A DNA stretch of 41,261 nucleotides from Methanoculleus sp. Lineage in GTDB: Archaea; Halobacteriota; Methanomicrobia; Methanomicrobiales; Methanomicrobiaceae. The position numbers were made by a program, and so were the translations under genes. This document shows positions 32,293 through 39,978 of the stretch, piece by piece; positions within the stretch are counted from its first letter, which is position 1; every line of letters begins with the position of its first letter. The DNA lies in assembly GCA_011048835.1 (NCBI GenBank), contig DSDF01000123.1, positions 1 through 41,261 of the forward strand, written 5' to 3'. A model generated the notes under the pieces. The model did no database searches. It was given only the letters and a program-made list of their open reading frames with translations, and was not told the DNA's origin.

Positions 32293-33513
32293 TCAGCGGA
32301 TCAGCCGTCGTTGCGCAAGAGAGAAGGCCATCTTCATCAGGGGCACCTTGACCTTCATGGCCCTTCCTTCGAAGGTGCGGGAGACATCGGCGAGGAGATC
32401 CCGGATGGGCAGGTGCTGGGGACAGGCCTTCTCGCATTTGCCGCAGGAGGTGCACAGCCCGGCAAAGGCCTCGGCGCCGAGGATCCCCCCGAGCCGGCCC
32501 AGGTACATGACCCTGGTCTCGAGTTTGTTGTCGAACATGTGGTAGTTGTTGTAATAGCTGAAGCATTCCGGGATGTTGACGCCGGAAGGGCAGGGCATGC
32601 AGTAGTTGCAGCCCGTGCAGTCGACCTGCATCAAAGCCCGGTAGGCCTCTTTCACCCGGCCGATCAGGGCCCGCTCTTCCGGGTCGAGCGAATGCGGGAG
32701 GGCGGCATCGGCGATGGCCAGGTTCTCGTCGATGTGCGCTTCCTCGTTCATCCCGGAGAGGACCACCGTCACCTCCGGGTGGTCCCAGATCCAGCGCAGT
32801 GCCCATGCGGCGGGAGAGCGCTGCACCGCTGCCGAGGCATAGATCTCCCGCACGGGGGCGGGGATGCTGCTCGCGAGGCGCCCGCCCCGGAGGGGCTCCA
32901 TGACGATGATTGCAAGCCCGCGTTCGGCTGCGTACAGGAGTCCTTCCGTGCCGGCCTGGGTGTGCTCGTCGAGGATGTTGTACTGGATCTGGCAGAACTC
33001 CCAGGGGTAGGCGTCGACGATCTCCTGAAACGTCGCGTGATCCCCGTGGAAGGAGAACCCGGCGCGGGTGATCCTCCCGTCTGCCTTTGCCCGGTCGAGA
33101 AACTCCAGCACCCCCAGGTCGTTCATCTTCGCCCAGTTGGTGCCGTTGAGGCTGTGGAGGAGATAGTAATCGATATGGCCGGTGCGCAGGCGCTCCCGCT
33201 GGGCGTCGAGGATGCGGTCCATGTCCTCAGCAGTGTGCACCTGCCAGGGCGGAAGTTTGGTGGCGAGGAACACCTTCTCCCGGTAGCCGCCGGCCAGCGC
33301 CTGCCCGAGAAACGGTTCGCTCTCCCCGTTATGGTAGGGCACCGCGGTGTCGATGTAGTTGACCCCGCGGTCGATGGCGGAGCGCACCTGCAGGGTTGCC
33401 CGCTCAACATCGATCTTCCCACCCTTTTTTGGCAGGCGCATGCAGCCGAATCCGAGAATGGAGAGGCAATCGCCGGTTTTGGGGACGGTCCGGTAACGCA
33501 TGTGCAGCACCAT
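32293..33513 (-). CDS. Aldo/keto reductase with C-terminal 4Fe-4S domain
   Basis: The 406-residue protein has an aldo/keto reductase barrel (LGFGCMRLPKKGGK, YIDTAVPYHNGESEPFLGQAL, then KLPPW, DYYLLHSLNG). Its C-terminus is ferredoxin-like with CTGCNYCMPCPSGVNIPECF and CTSCGKCEKACPQHLPIR, typical of the AKR-ferredoxin fusion proteins of anaerobes. It likely passes electrons to an aldehyde or ketone from ferredoxin rather than plain NADPH. The Tyr of the AKR catalytic tetrad is present (near AVPYHNG). Starts at 33513 or 33501 are possible. It is first in the TetR-ABC run. Confidence 0.92.
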   Translation of the reverse strand: MVLHMRYRTVPKTGDCLSILGFGCMRLPKKGGKIDVERATLQVRSAIDRGVNYIDTAVPYHNGESEPFLGQALAGGYREKVFLATKLPPWQVHTAEDMDRILDAQRERLRTGHIDYYLLHSLNGTNWAKMNDLGVLEFLDRAKADGRITRAGFSFHGDHATFQEIVDAYPWEFCQIQYNILDEHTQAGTEGLLYAAERGLAIIVMEPLRGGRLASSIPAPVREIYASAAVQRSPAAWALRWIWDHPEVTVVLSGMNEEAHIDENLAIADAALPHSLDPEERALIGRVKEAYRALMQVDCTGCNYCMPCPSGVNIPECFSYYNNYHMFDNKLETRVMYLGRLGGILGAEAFAGLCTSCGKCEKACPQHLPIRDLLADVSRTFEGRAMKVKVPLMKMAFSLAQRRLIR

Positions 33514-33518
33514 GTCGA

Positions 33519-33534
33519 TTGACTAATCAGTCTG
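33519..33534 (-). promoter_or_regulatory. Operator-like palindrome next to the aldo/keto reductase start
   Basis: TTGACTAATCAGTCTG is 13/16 identical to the perfect palindrome TTGACTAATTAGTCAA. It begins 6 nt upstream of the ATG at 33513 and overlaps the transcription start predicted from the TATA box at 33547-33556, so a bound repressor would block initiation. A sister site lies at 33929-33944. Confidence 0.6.
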
Positions 33535-33546
33535 TTATGAGGACTC

Positions 33547-33556
33547 CTATAAATCG
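33547..33556 (-). promoter_or_regulatory. TATA box of the aldo/keto reductase operon
   Basis: Minus-strand reading GATTTATAGG, about 35-40 nt upstream of the ATG at 33513, places the transcription start inside the palindrome. Confidence 0.5.
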
Positions 33557-34214
33557 TTGCCGTTCCGGCGCCGGAGGGCTGACCCCTGGCCGGGGATGGG
33601 GGCTATCCCGTTCTCTGCAGGAGGAAGGCGCAATGGTGGGTATTTGCCGGGTAACGACCCGCATCAGTGAAAACCATTGTTGAGAGAAGCCGGACGGACG
33701 AGCTCGGCCCGGCTTTCAGTGGGGGATGGGATGGTCATCAGCAGCGCTGCCTTCAATTGCGACGCCCACGGGAGATACGGCAGTCCTTACCGCCACAGCC
33801 CGTTTTTTCCGGCGCGCAGGGCCTGGTGCCCTCTCATCGCAGCACAACCGCGTACCCTCCAGTCCCACCGGGGGCGGCATGCGGTTTGCGGGCACTGAAC
33901 GGTCCTGAACGGAATAAAGGGGCGAAATTGGGCTAATTAGTCAAATTTAGCTTAAATTATGGCCCAGAATTTGAAATAAGGACGAAATACCGGTTTTTTA
34001 GGGGTCCCATGCGCATTGCATGGCAGATCTGCATGGCAATAGAACCGGCTTCTGCGTGGCAAAATACTTTTTTATGCGCCATGAGAGTGGTTTTTGTGCC
34101 TGTACAGGATCCATATGCCTGAGCTGGATCGGACACGCGCATCGTCAGGGAAGTTCTCTTGTATGCGCTGTCCTGGAAAAATCGCGACAATGCGTGCGGG
34201 CACGGGTGGTGACG
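33557..34214. other. Long intergenic region without a supported gene
   Basis: Several plus-strand frames of 60-90 codons exist (for example around 33730-33930), but none has a recognisable motif, good codon use or ribosome site. The region holds the second operator-like palindrome (33929-33944), an AT-rich stretch to about 33960, a TATA-like run (34066-34076) and short perfect palindromes GCAGATCTGC (34023-34032) and CCTGTACAGG (34099-34108). The base composition turns AT-rich from 33905. Confidence 0.5.
33929..33944. promoter_or_regulatory. Second operator-like palindrome
   Basis: TGGGCTAATTAGTCAA is 14/16 identical to the perfect palindrome TTGACTAATTAGTCAA, and its right half is the exact complement of the left half of the site at 33519-33534. 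It sits upstream of an AT-rich run (TTTAGCTTAAATTATG) that could be a plus-strand promoter. Confidence 0.55.
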
Positions 34215-34589
34215 ATGATGAATGAGACTGAATCCCTGGATATGCTGCTGGGGGAACTCGAGGACGCGGGGACCGGCAGGCGATGGTACGTGGCGATGAC
34301 GCTTTCCAGGATGGGCGCTCCCGCTCTGGATCCCCTGATCGATCTGGTGCGGAATGGTTCTGTCGCGAAAGCCGCGGCAATGTGGGCAATTTCTGAAATC
34401 GGAGATAAAAAAGCAGTCCCCCTTCTCGTGGATGAGCTGCATTCCGGGGAGGATGCATTCCACAGGGCGATAGCGGCAAGCGCCCTGATGAAGATCGACG
34501 ATCCCGAGGGCGTGGCCCAGGTGAAGCTGGCGCTCTCCGAGGGAAACGAGATGTTTGCCGAACTGTTCAGGGAGGTGCACAACAGGTAG
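34215..34589 (+). CDS. Cytoplasmic HEAT-repeat protein
   Basis: The product of about 124 residues is composed of HEAT/PBS-lyase repeats (ALDPLIDLVRNGS, AAAMWAISEIGDKKAVPLLVDEL, RAIAASALMKIDDPEGVAQVKLAL). It resembles the exported protein at 4127-4720 but lacks a leader peptide. Tandem ATGs at 34215 and 34218 follow GGTGGTGA; a longer upstream frame is not motif-bearing. Repeat proteins of this type serve as protein-binding platforms. The neighbouring PAS regulator is on the same strand, 176 nt downstream, but evidence of a shared transcript is lacking. Confidence 0.75.
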   Translation: MMNETESLDMLLGELEDAGTGRRWYVAMTLSRMGAPALDPLIDLVRNGSVAKAAAMWAISEIGDKKAVPLLVDELHSGEDAFHRAIAASALMKIDDPEGVAQVKLALSEGNEMFAELFREVHNR

Positions 34590-34721
34590 CGACGCAAAGT
34601 TCACATACGGTGCAACACACGTTTATTTCGACACTATTTTGGAGGAGCGGGAATATCCCCCCCTCTGCCATGTGCGGCGGGACGGAACGCCGATCAAACC
34701 GCGTGCTCTCGAATTCCGATA

Positions 34722-34733
34722 GACTTTTATTCA
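34722..34733 (+). promoter_or_regulatory. TATA-like element of the PAS regulator gene
   Basis: GACTTTTATTCA precedes the GGAGGTG ribosome site (34757-34763) by about 25 nt, fitting a short-leader archaeal transcript. Confidence 0.45.
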
Positions 34734-34764
34734 ATAATATTTGTATTGAAACAGATGGAGGTGT

Positions 34765-35826
34765 GTGTTTGAACAGGTGCAGCGAGGTGAGCTGGTGGCG
34801 GATCCATCCGGGAATGCCCGGATTCTTGAGCGTCTGAGCAATGTGGTGCGGGCTCATCCCGGCGGGATCTCGATATCGAAACTCTCCCGCGAGACCGGCA
34901 TCAACCGCAATTCAGTCGCGAAATACCTGGACATCATGCTTGCCACCGGCCAGGTGGGGATGAAGAGCGTCGGGGCGGCCAAAGTCTTTTTTCATGCGGA
35001 GAAAATGCACGTTTCGCACATTGTCGATAATTTTCCGGGTTGTATCATCGTCATCGACGCCTCCGGGAAGGTCGTGCTCGCAAACAGGGCGTGCACCGCA
35101 TTTTTCGGTCTCTCGAAAGGAGAACTGACAGGCACGCTCCTGACGGAGGCCCGGCTCCCGGGAATGCCACGGGCATTCTTCGAGGCGGTGCACGCGGGCA
35201 TGGCGGGAACGCGCCGTGTGGATGAGTTTGTGGTGGAGCGGAACGGGGAAACAGCATATCTCACCGGACACTTCATTCCCACTGCGATTGACGCGGGGAA
35301 GAACGGGCTGTTCCTCCTTCTTAAGGACATCACCGGGGAAAGACGATCGGAGATCCTTCTCGAAGAGAGCGAAAACAAGTTCCGCACCCTGTTCAACAAC
35401 TCCTGTGCCATGATCTTCGTTCACGAAATCTCGAAAGAAGGCGTTCCGGGGCCGTTTCTCGAGGTCAATTCCTTTGCGTGCGAGAAACTGGGTTTTTCCC
35501 GTGATGAGCTGCTCTCCATGACCGTGGTCGACCTGCTCAGGGCCCCCGCCCGGATGACCGAGGGGTCGACCGCCCTCGAGCAGCTGCAGCGGGGGGAATG
35601 TTTGCGGATGGAGAGAGACCTGTTCGAGAAACAAGGCACAAAGATCCCGGTGGAGATCCACTCCCACCTCATCGACTTTGAGGGCAGGACGGTGGTCCTC
35701 TCCGTCCTCCTCGATCGCACCTATCAGGTGAAATACGAAATACGAGGAGAAAATCCTGGAAAACCTCAAGAACCTCGAATTTCTCTCGCAGATGGCGCTC
35801 TCGTTTCTCGATTACCCGGAGGATGA
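34765..35826 (+). CDS. HTH-PAS-PAS sensory regulator, N-terminal half (frameshifted)
   Basis: The 353-residue reading contains an N-terminal winged HTH (about 20-70: RILERLSNVVRAHPGGISISKLSRETGINRNSVAKYLDIMLATG). Two PAS domains follow, one from HIVDNFPGCIIVIDASGKVV to LLLKDITGER (about 85-193) and one from NKFRTLFNNSCAMIFVHEI to about 310. The last 25 or so residues (after QVKYE) are unrelated, because the frame is shifted by a 7-bp duplication at 35730-35743. The correct continuation is the next reading frame. The start is uncertain: GTG 34765 lies too close to GGAGGTG, and GTG 34777 is better spaced. Confidence 0.8.
   Translation: MFEQVQRGELVADPSGNARILERLSNVVRAHPGGISISKLSRETGINRNSVAKYLDIMLATGQVGMKSVGAAKVFFHAEKMHVSHIVDNFPGCIIVIDASGKVVLANRACTAFFGLSKGELTGTLLTEARLPGMPRAFFEAVHAGMAGTRRVDEFVVERNGETAYLTGHFIPTAIDAGKNGLFLLLKDITGERRSEILLEESENKFRTLFNNSCAMIFVHEISKEGVPGPFLEVNSFACEKLGFSRDELLSMTVVDLLRAPARMTEGSTALEQLQRGECLRMERDLFEKQGTKIPVEIHSHLIDFEGRTVVLSVLLDRTYQVKYEIRGENPGKPQEPRISLADGALVSRLPGG
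35730..35743 (+). repeat. 7-bp tandem duplication GAAATAC x2 causing a frameshift
   Basis: The sequence GAAATACGAAATAC is two adjacent copies of GAAATAC. Removing one copy converts the broken reading into a continuous one: QVKYE joins directly to EKILENLKNLEFLSQ and then MALSFLDYPEDED. The reading shifts by one base because 7 is not a multiple of 3. It is the only interruption visible between the two halves. Confidence 0.85.
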
Positions 35827-36808
35827 AGATCCCTATGCATCCGTCGCAGATCAGCTGGCTGGCATGTGCCCCGGGGCGCTCGTGATGATCAATACGGTTG
35901 ATGAACGCTCGGGGAAATGGCAGAACAAAGCGTTGAGAGGGCTGAAACGGCGCGAGCCCTTTGTCACGCGGTTGCTCACCTTCCTCGCGCACGCGGAATG
36001 CGGGGCGTTCGAGAAAAGCAATGCCGCACTCATGCGGTCCGGAACGCTCATGCATTTTACATCCACATCGTTTCTGGAGTCGTTTACCAATGCGGAACAG
36101 CGTGAACTGATTGAATTGATGGTCGAGGAAGGGTACGGAGAGTGCTATGCCATGGCGCTCCTCAGGGATGTCGAGCAGGTGGGGATCGTGGCGATCGCTG
36201 TCCCGCGTGGCTACACGCTTGAACGCCCGGAACTCGTGGAGGCGTTCCTCAACCAGGCGGCGGTGGCGCTCGGGAAGCGCAATGCGGAGGTGCGCCTGAA
36301 GAAGGCGAACCAGGCCCTGATGCAGAAACTGGTGGATCATGAGCGGCAGCTGATGAAGTATCGGGAAATCCTGAATATCTCCGCGATTGAGAGCCGGGAG
36401 GTTGAAAAATCGCTCCATAATCAGACCGAATTAACGCGACGGTGCCTCGAGCTCATGCATATCGCCATGGTGACGGTGCAGGAGGACGGGACGATCGTGG
36501 CGGCGAATTCCTGTGCGTGCGATCTGCTCGAGACCTCCCCGTCTGCGGTGATCGGGAAGAACTGGTTCGAAGACTGCCTCTCCGGGGGCATGACCGGCAA
36601 TGCGCAGAAAATGCACCAGAGAATCATACAGAATCCCCGGTACAGTGGTATTCTCAAAAACCCGGTGCAATGCGAAAAATCGCGAACAAAGGAAATGGTG
36701 TGGATGGTGCGGGAGGGATGGGACTTCTCGAACGGCAAAAAGCGTATCCTCTGGCTCGGCGAAGCGATGCCCGGCCTGCATCTACTGGAACTCTCCCGGC
36801 TGGGCTGA
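35792..36808 (+). CDS. GAF-like and PAS C-terminal half of the split regulator
   Basis: This 338-residue reading continues the protein of 34765-35826. A GAF-like sensor domain (SVADQLAGMCPGALVMINTVDE to EQVGIVAIAVPRG, about 15-160) is followed by a helical linker (LKKANQALMQKLVDHERQLMKYREIL). A final PAS domain reads RRCLELMHIAMVTVQEDGTIVAANSCACDLLE. No histidine kinase or GGDEF-type output domain is present, so the HTH at the N-terminus is the only obvious output. In-frame coding starts further upstream, around 35744 (EKILENLKNLEFLSQ); the ATG at 35792 is simply the first Met. Confidence 0.75.
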   Translation: MALSFLDYPEDEDPYASVADQLAGMCPGALVMINTVDERSGKWQNKALRGLKRREPFVTRLLTFLAHAECGAFEKSNAALMRSGTLMHFTSTSFLESFTNAEQRELIELMVEEGYGECYAMALLRDVEQVGIVAIAVPRGYTLERPELVEAFLNQAAVALGKRNAEVRLKKANQALMQKLVDHERQLMKYREILNISAIESREVEKSLHNQTELTRRCLELMHIAMVTVQEDGTIVAANSCACDLLETSPSAVIGKNWFEDCLSGGMTGNAQKMHQRIIQNPRYSGILKNPVQCEKSRTKEMVWMVREGWDFSNGKKRILWLGEAMPGLHLLELSRLG

Positions 36809-36816
36809 TGCACCGC

Positions 36817-38691
36817 TCATGGGAGTTGTGAAGCTGTTTCGAGCGTGAAGGCAATCGAGAGCAGATCCCCGGGATCGCTGCCGATACCGACATGCAGGTC
36901 GCTTCCGTACCGCTGCAGGATGAGGCGGGCTATCTCGAATTCCGGGTGCCGGGAGAGCCACTGGTCACTGATATCAATCGTCTGTGAGGGCGTGGATTCC
37001 TGCACCGAAAGTGTGATGCGGACGCCTGCGGTGCCTTCTTTCTCATCGATCGCGATGCTGATAGCACCGTCATCGTGTATCCTGGTACAGAACTGGATCA
37101 GGGTGAACACGGCGAGTCCCAGCAGTTCGTCGGCGTACACCATGACGCTGACCCCCGTGAAGCGCACGGAGGCGTGGTGGTCGCGGAGTGCGTCTTCAAT
37201 AGCGTCGTGGAGATCGACCGGGTGCAGGCGGGGGGACTCGCCGAACATCGATTCCCTGCGCAGTGCATAGATGGTCGCGATGGTCTTCTCCGTGCGGCGG
37301 GCGGTGGCGAGCGCGGCATCGAGAAACGACGTGTCTGCGCTTTCGAGCGAGGCTCTCTGGAGCGTGAGATAGGATTGTATCTCGGCGCTTGCGTTTCTCG
37401 TCGAGTACTTCAGGAGGTCGAGATAGCGGTTGAGGTCGACGTTGGTCGCCTGCAACCTCGCGGTCCGTTCGTTGATGATCTGCTCGAGGTGGTCGCTGTA
37501 CTCCCCGACTGCGGCGAGGTTGTCCTTCAGGCGCGCCACCAGGTACGCAATATTGCGGGAAAGTGCCCTGATCTCGCCGTTCCATGGCGTCCTGATGGGA
37601 TGGTCGAGATCGCCGTCCGCAATGGTTTTTACGTCTTCGGCGAGCATGGTGACCGGCCTGGAGACGTACCGGGAGGCACCGAAGGCGACAACCCCGCCGA
37701 GCAGGATGGCGACGAGTGCAATGATGACGTGGTAGAGCAGTTGTTCGGCAATGGCGAGGTTCAGGGCATGTTGTGAATAGGTGATCTGCGCCACGAGGTC
37801 CATGTGGGCGGACGATACACACTCGCTGTCCGGCATGTCGAGATAGATGTACCGGATCTGGGTTTCATCCGCAGGAACGGAGATTTCCTGCGGCATTTCT
37901 GTCGAAAACGCCCGGTTCACCAGTGCCACGACGTCGGCCCCCGGGACGTAGTCGGAGGGAAAGAACCCGGAGGTGGCGTTGCACCGGTAGCGGGGCATGC
38001 GGTCAAAGAGGCGGATCTCGACGATATCCGGGTTGATGTGCATGCACTGCTGCAATGCCATCTGGTACGAGAACTCCTCCCGGATCGCATGGAACTCGGG
38101 GGACGCAAGACTCATTTGCACGACAGAGCGGTGATCGGGCATGGGGAGATAGGCAAACTTTCGCAGGACCCCCTGCGTGCCGAACGTGCTCCTGTCTGCG
38201 GAGAACGCGTCGCCGAGCCGGATATCCGTGTACCGAGCGTAGTACTCCGGCCACCGCTTGAAATCAACGCCAATATCATTTTGGTAGGTGGAATACTCGA
38301 TGACGCCGGTCTCGTTGATCACGTAGAATTCTATCGTCCCGTCAAATGATCCCTGCAGTCTCGCTTGCAGGGCGGTATAATCGACCTTCCCGGGGTCGTT
38401 GTCCGCATCGACATAGGCCCGGCGTGCTTCTTCCAGGGCCTCCCGCATGGCAGCGTCCGGCAACGCGTCGAACAGTGCCAGCCCCTTGTCCACGAGCACC
38501 AGGGAAGAGGCGAGCCCCTCTTCGCTCTGGCGCTGGGATGCCTGGAAATTGGAGCTGAGATCCTCCTGCGTCGCCAGAAACGAAACCGCGGAAAATATCC
38601 CGATGATAGCGATGAAGAGGACGAGGATGACCGCCATGATATGGCGGGTGAAGGTATCATTCTCGATAGAGAGGCGTATCGATCCTTTCAT
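36817..38691 (-). CDS. Cache-HAMP membrane sensor with degenerate histidine-kinase-like region
   Basis: The 624-residue protein has a first membrane helix (about 18-40) and an extracellular Cache-type sensor (about 45-315, with Cys and aromatic residues). A second helix (IIALVAILLGGVVAFGASRYV, about 318-342) leads into a HAMP domain (RPVTMLAEDVKTIADGDLDHPIR). A coiled-coil follows, then a dimerisation-like helix (LLKYSTRNASAEIQSYLTLQ) without the phospho-accepting His. The last 180 residues have the helical/beta profile of an ATPase domain but no N- or G-box motifs. I read it as a signal-transmitting sensor without kinase activity. It is convergent with the split regulator, 8 nt apart. Confidence 0.8.
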   Translation of the reverse strand: MKGSIRLSIENDTFTRHIMAVILVLFIAIIGIFSAVSFLATQEDLSSNFQASQRQSEEGLASSLVLVDKGLALFDALPDAAMREALEEARRAYVDADNDPGKVDYTALQARLQGSFDGTIEFYVINETGVIEYSTYQNDIGVDFKRWPEYYARYTDIRLGDAFSADRSTFGTQGVLRKFAYLPMPDHRSVVQMSLASPEFHAIREEFSYQMALQQCMHINPDIVEIRLFDRMPRYRCNATSGFFPSDYVPGADVVALVNRAFSTEMPQEISVPADETQIRYIYLDMPDSECVSSAHMDLVAQITYSQHALNLAIAEQLLYHVIIALVAILLGGVVAFGASRYVSRPVTMLAEDVKTIADGDLDHPIRTPWNGEIRALSRNIAYLVARLKDNLAAVGEYSDHLEQIINERTARLQATNVDLNRYLDLLKYSTRNASAEIQSYLTLQRASLESADTSFLDAALATARRTEKTIATIYALRRESMFGESPRLHPVDLHDAIEDALRDHHASVRFTGVSVMVYADELLGLAVFTLIQFCTRIHDDGAISIAIDEKEGTAGVRITLSVQESTPSQTIDISDQWLSRHPEFEIARLILQRYGSDLHVGIGSDPGDLLSIAFTLETASQLP

Positions 38692-38919
38692 GGATGATCA
38701 AATGTGGGCATTTTTCGTAACCTCTCATTGCGAGCCTTCCACGTTAAACGTTACCATTTCATTTTCTGGAAAAAAGGCACCTGTGGCTAGGGCATTCCCC
38801 GTGGAACGCGGTTCCATGTGGCGGCAGGCTGCATGCTGGTTCGCCGTCGAGGGAGAGGCGGATCCCTCCGGGGCACCGGGCCGGCCGCGTGGGGGCATGC
38901 TCCCGGAGTCGGCGGGTTG
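38692..38919. other. Gap between the sensor gene and the transporter ATPase
   Basis: No gene is seen. It contains a hairpin TGGAAC-GCG-GTTCCA (38802-38816). An A-run at 38771-38776 would be T6 in a minus-strand transcript, consistent with transcript end formation after the ABC transporter operon. The AT-rich left part (CGTTAAACGTTACC, 38748-38761) may carry the promoter of the sensor gene. Confidence 0.45.
38802..38816 (-). terminator. Possible terminator hairpin of the ABC transporter operon
   Basis: Six perfect base pairs close a 3-nt loop; on the minus strand a T-run follows about 25 nt further on. It lies about 100 nt beyond the ATPase stop. Confidence 0.35.
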
Positions 38920-39969
38920 TTATCCGGGACATGCGTGGACTGCCGATGCCTTGAAGGTGAGATAGACCGTTTCTCCTTCGGCCAGTTCCAGTCGCCGGAT
39001 GCTCTGGCGTGTCAGGGCGCAGACGAACGGGACCCCTGCATCCACCACGATCCGTGAGAACATGCCGTTCTGCTGGATTTCTGTCACCGTGCCCCGGAAG
39101 GTGTTGATTGCGCTGGACTCGAACGGTTCGCGGGAGACGATCACCTCTTCCGGCCGGATACCGACGTAGACGTCGCCCTCGATCCCGGCGACGGTCTGGA
39201 TGCTGATGGGGCCGACATCGATCAGCGCCGCGCCATCCCTGAGCCGTGACCTGCCGCAAAAGACGTTCTCCATGCCGGTGAACGACGCGACGAACTCGGT
39301 TTCGGGGCGCTGGAAGATCTCCTCGGGCGTACCCACCTGCACGATGGTGCCGTTCTGCATGATCGCCACCCGGTCCGCGAGGGCAAAGATATCCTCGAAG
39401 TGATGGGTGATGTGGATAATCGTCGTCTTCATCATCCGGTGAATGGTCCTCAGCTCCCGGCGCAGCCGTTCCCTTGTGGTGACATCGAGCGCCGAGAGCG
39501 GTTCGTCCAGAAGCAGGACCCGCGGGCCGAGCGCGAGCGCGCGTGCGATCGCCGCCCGCTGCTGCTCGCCGCCGGAGAGGGTCTCGGGGTACCGCTCCCG
39601 CAGGTGCCAGATGCCGAGCATCTCCGCGGTTTGTCTGACCCTGTTCCGGATCGTCACGGGATCAATGTGCCGCTGCCGGAGTCCGAACCCGATATTCTCC
39701 TCGATGGTCAGGTGGGGAAAGAGCATGTAGACCTGGTAGACCATCCCGATGCCGCGGTGCTTCGGGTCGGTACGGGTGATATCGCTGCCGTGCAGGGCGA
39801 TGGTCCCGCCATCCGGGGAGTATATGCCCGCGATCGTCTCGAGGAGGATGGTCTTTCCGGCACCGGTCGGTCCCAGGATAATGAAGTACTCCCCCTCTTC
39901 GATATGCAGGTTCACCCCTTTGAGCGAGAAACTGCCGAGGGTTTTGGTGAGTCCAGTGATCCGTAGCAT
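38920..39969 (-). CDS. Molybdate/tungstate-type ABC transporter ATPase
   Basis: The 349-residue ATPase belongs to the CUT1/Mod-type importer class. Walker A is GPTGAGKT (33-40), the Q-loop MVYQVYMLFPHLT, the signature LSGGEQQRAAIARAL, Walker B VLLLDEPLSALD and the switch His lies in HITHHFEDI. A C-terminal TOBE-like regulatory domain follows (about 245-345, ending AVHACPG). It powers uptake of molybdate, tungstate or a similar oxyanion. Together with the permease and binding protein encoded upstream it forms a complete ModABC/WtpABC-type system. The start lies 9 nt after the permease stop. Confidence 0.88.
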   Translation of the reverse strand: MLRITGLTKTLGSFSLKGVNLHIEEGEYFIILGPTGAGKTILLETIAGIYSPDGGTIALHGSDITRTDPKHRGIGMVYQVYMLFPHLTIEENIGFGLRQRHIDPVTIRNRVRQTAEMLGIWHLRERYPETLSGGEQQRAAIARALALGPRVLLLDEPLSALDVTTRERLRRELRTIHRMMKTTIIHITHHFEDIFALADRVAIMQNGTIVQVGTPEEIFQRPETEFVASFTGMENVFCGRSRLRDGAALIDVGPISIQTVAGIEGDVYVGIRPEEVIVSREPFESSAINTFRGTVTEIQQNGMFSRIVVDAGVPFVCALTRQSIRRLELAEGETVYLTFKASAVHACPG

Positions 39970-39978
39970 CCGTGCCTC

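Noticed and set aside
33667-33936. Plus-strand frames of 60-90 codons in the long gap
   Set aside because: Arg/Pro-rich, no motif, no ribosome site, and three overlapping frames of the same kind; typical GC-driven noise.
34023-34032. Palindrome GCAGATCTGC and GCATGGCA direct repeat as an attachment site
   Set aside because: No integrase, tRNA end or repeated partner is nearby, so no mobile-element boundary can be supported.
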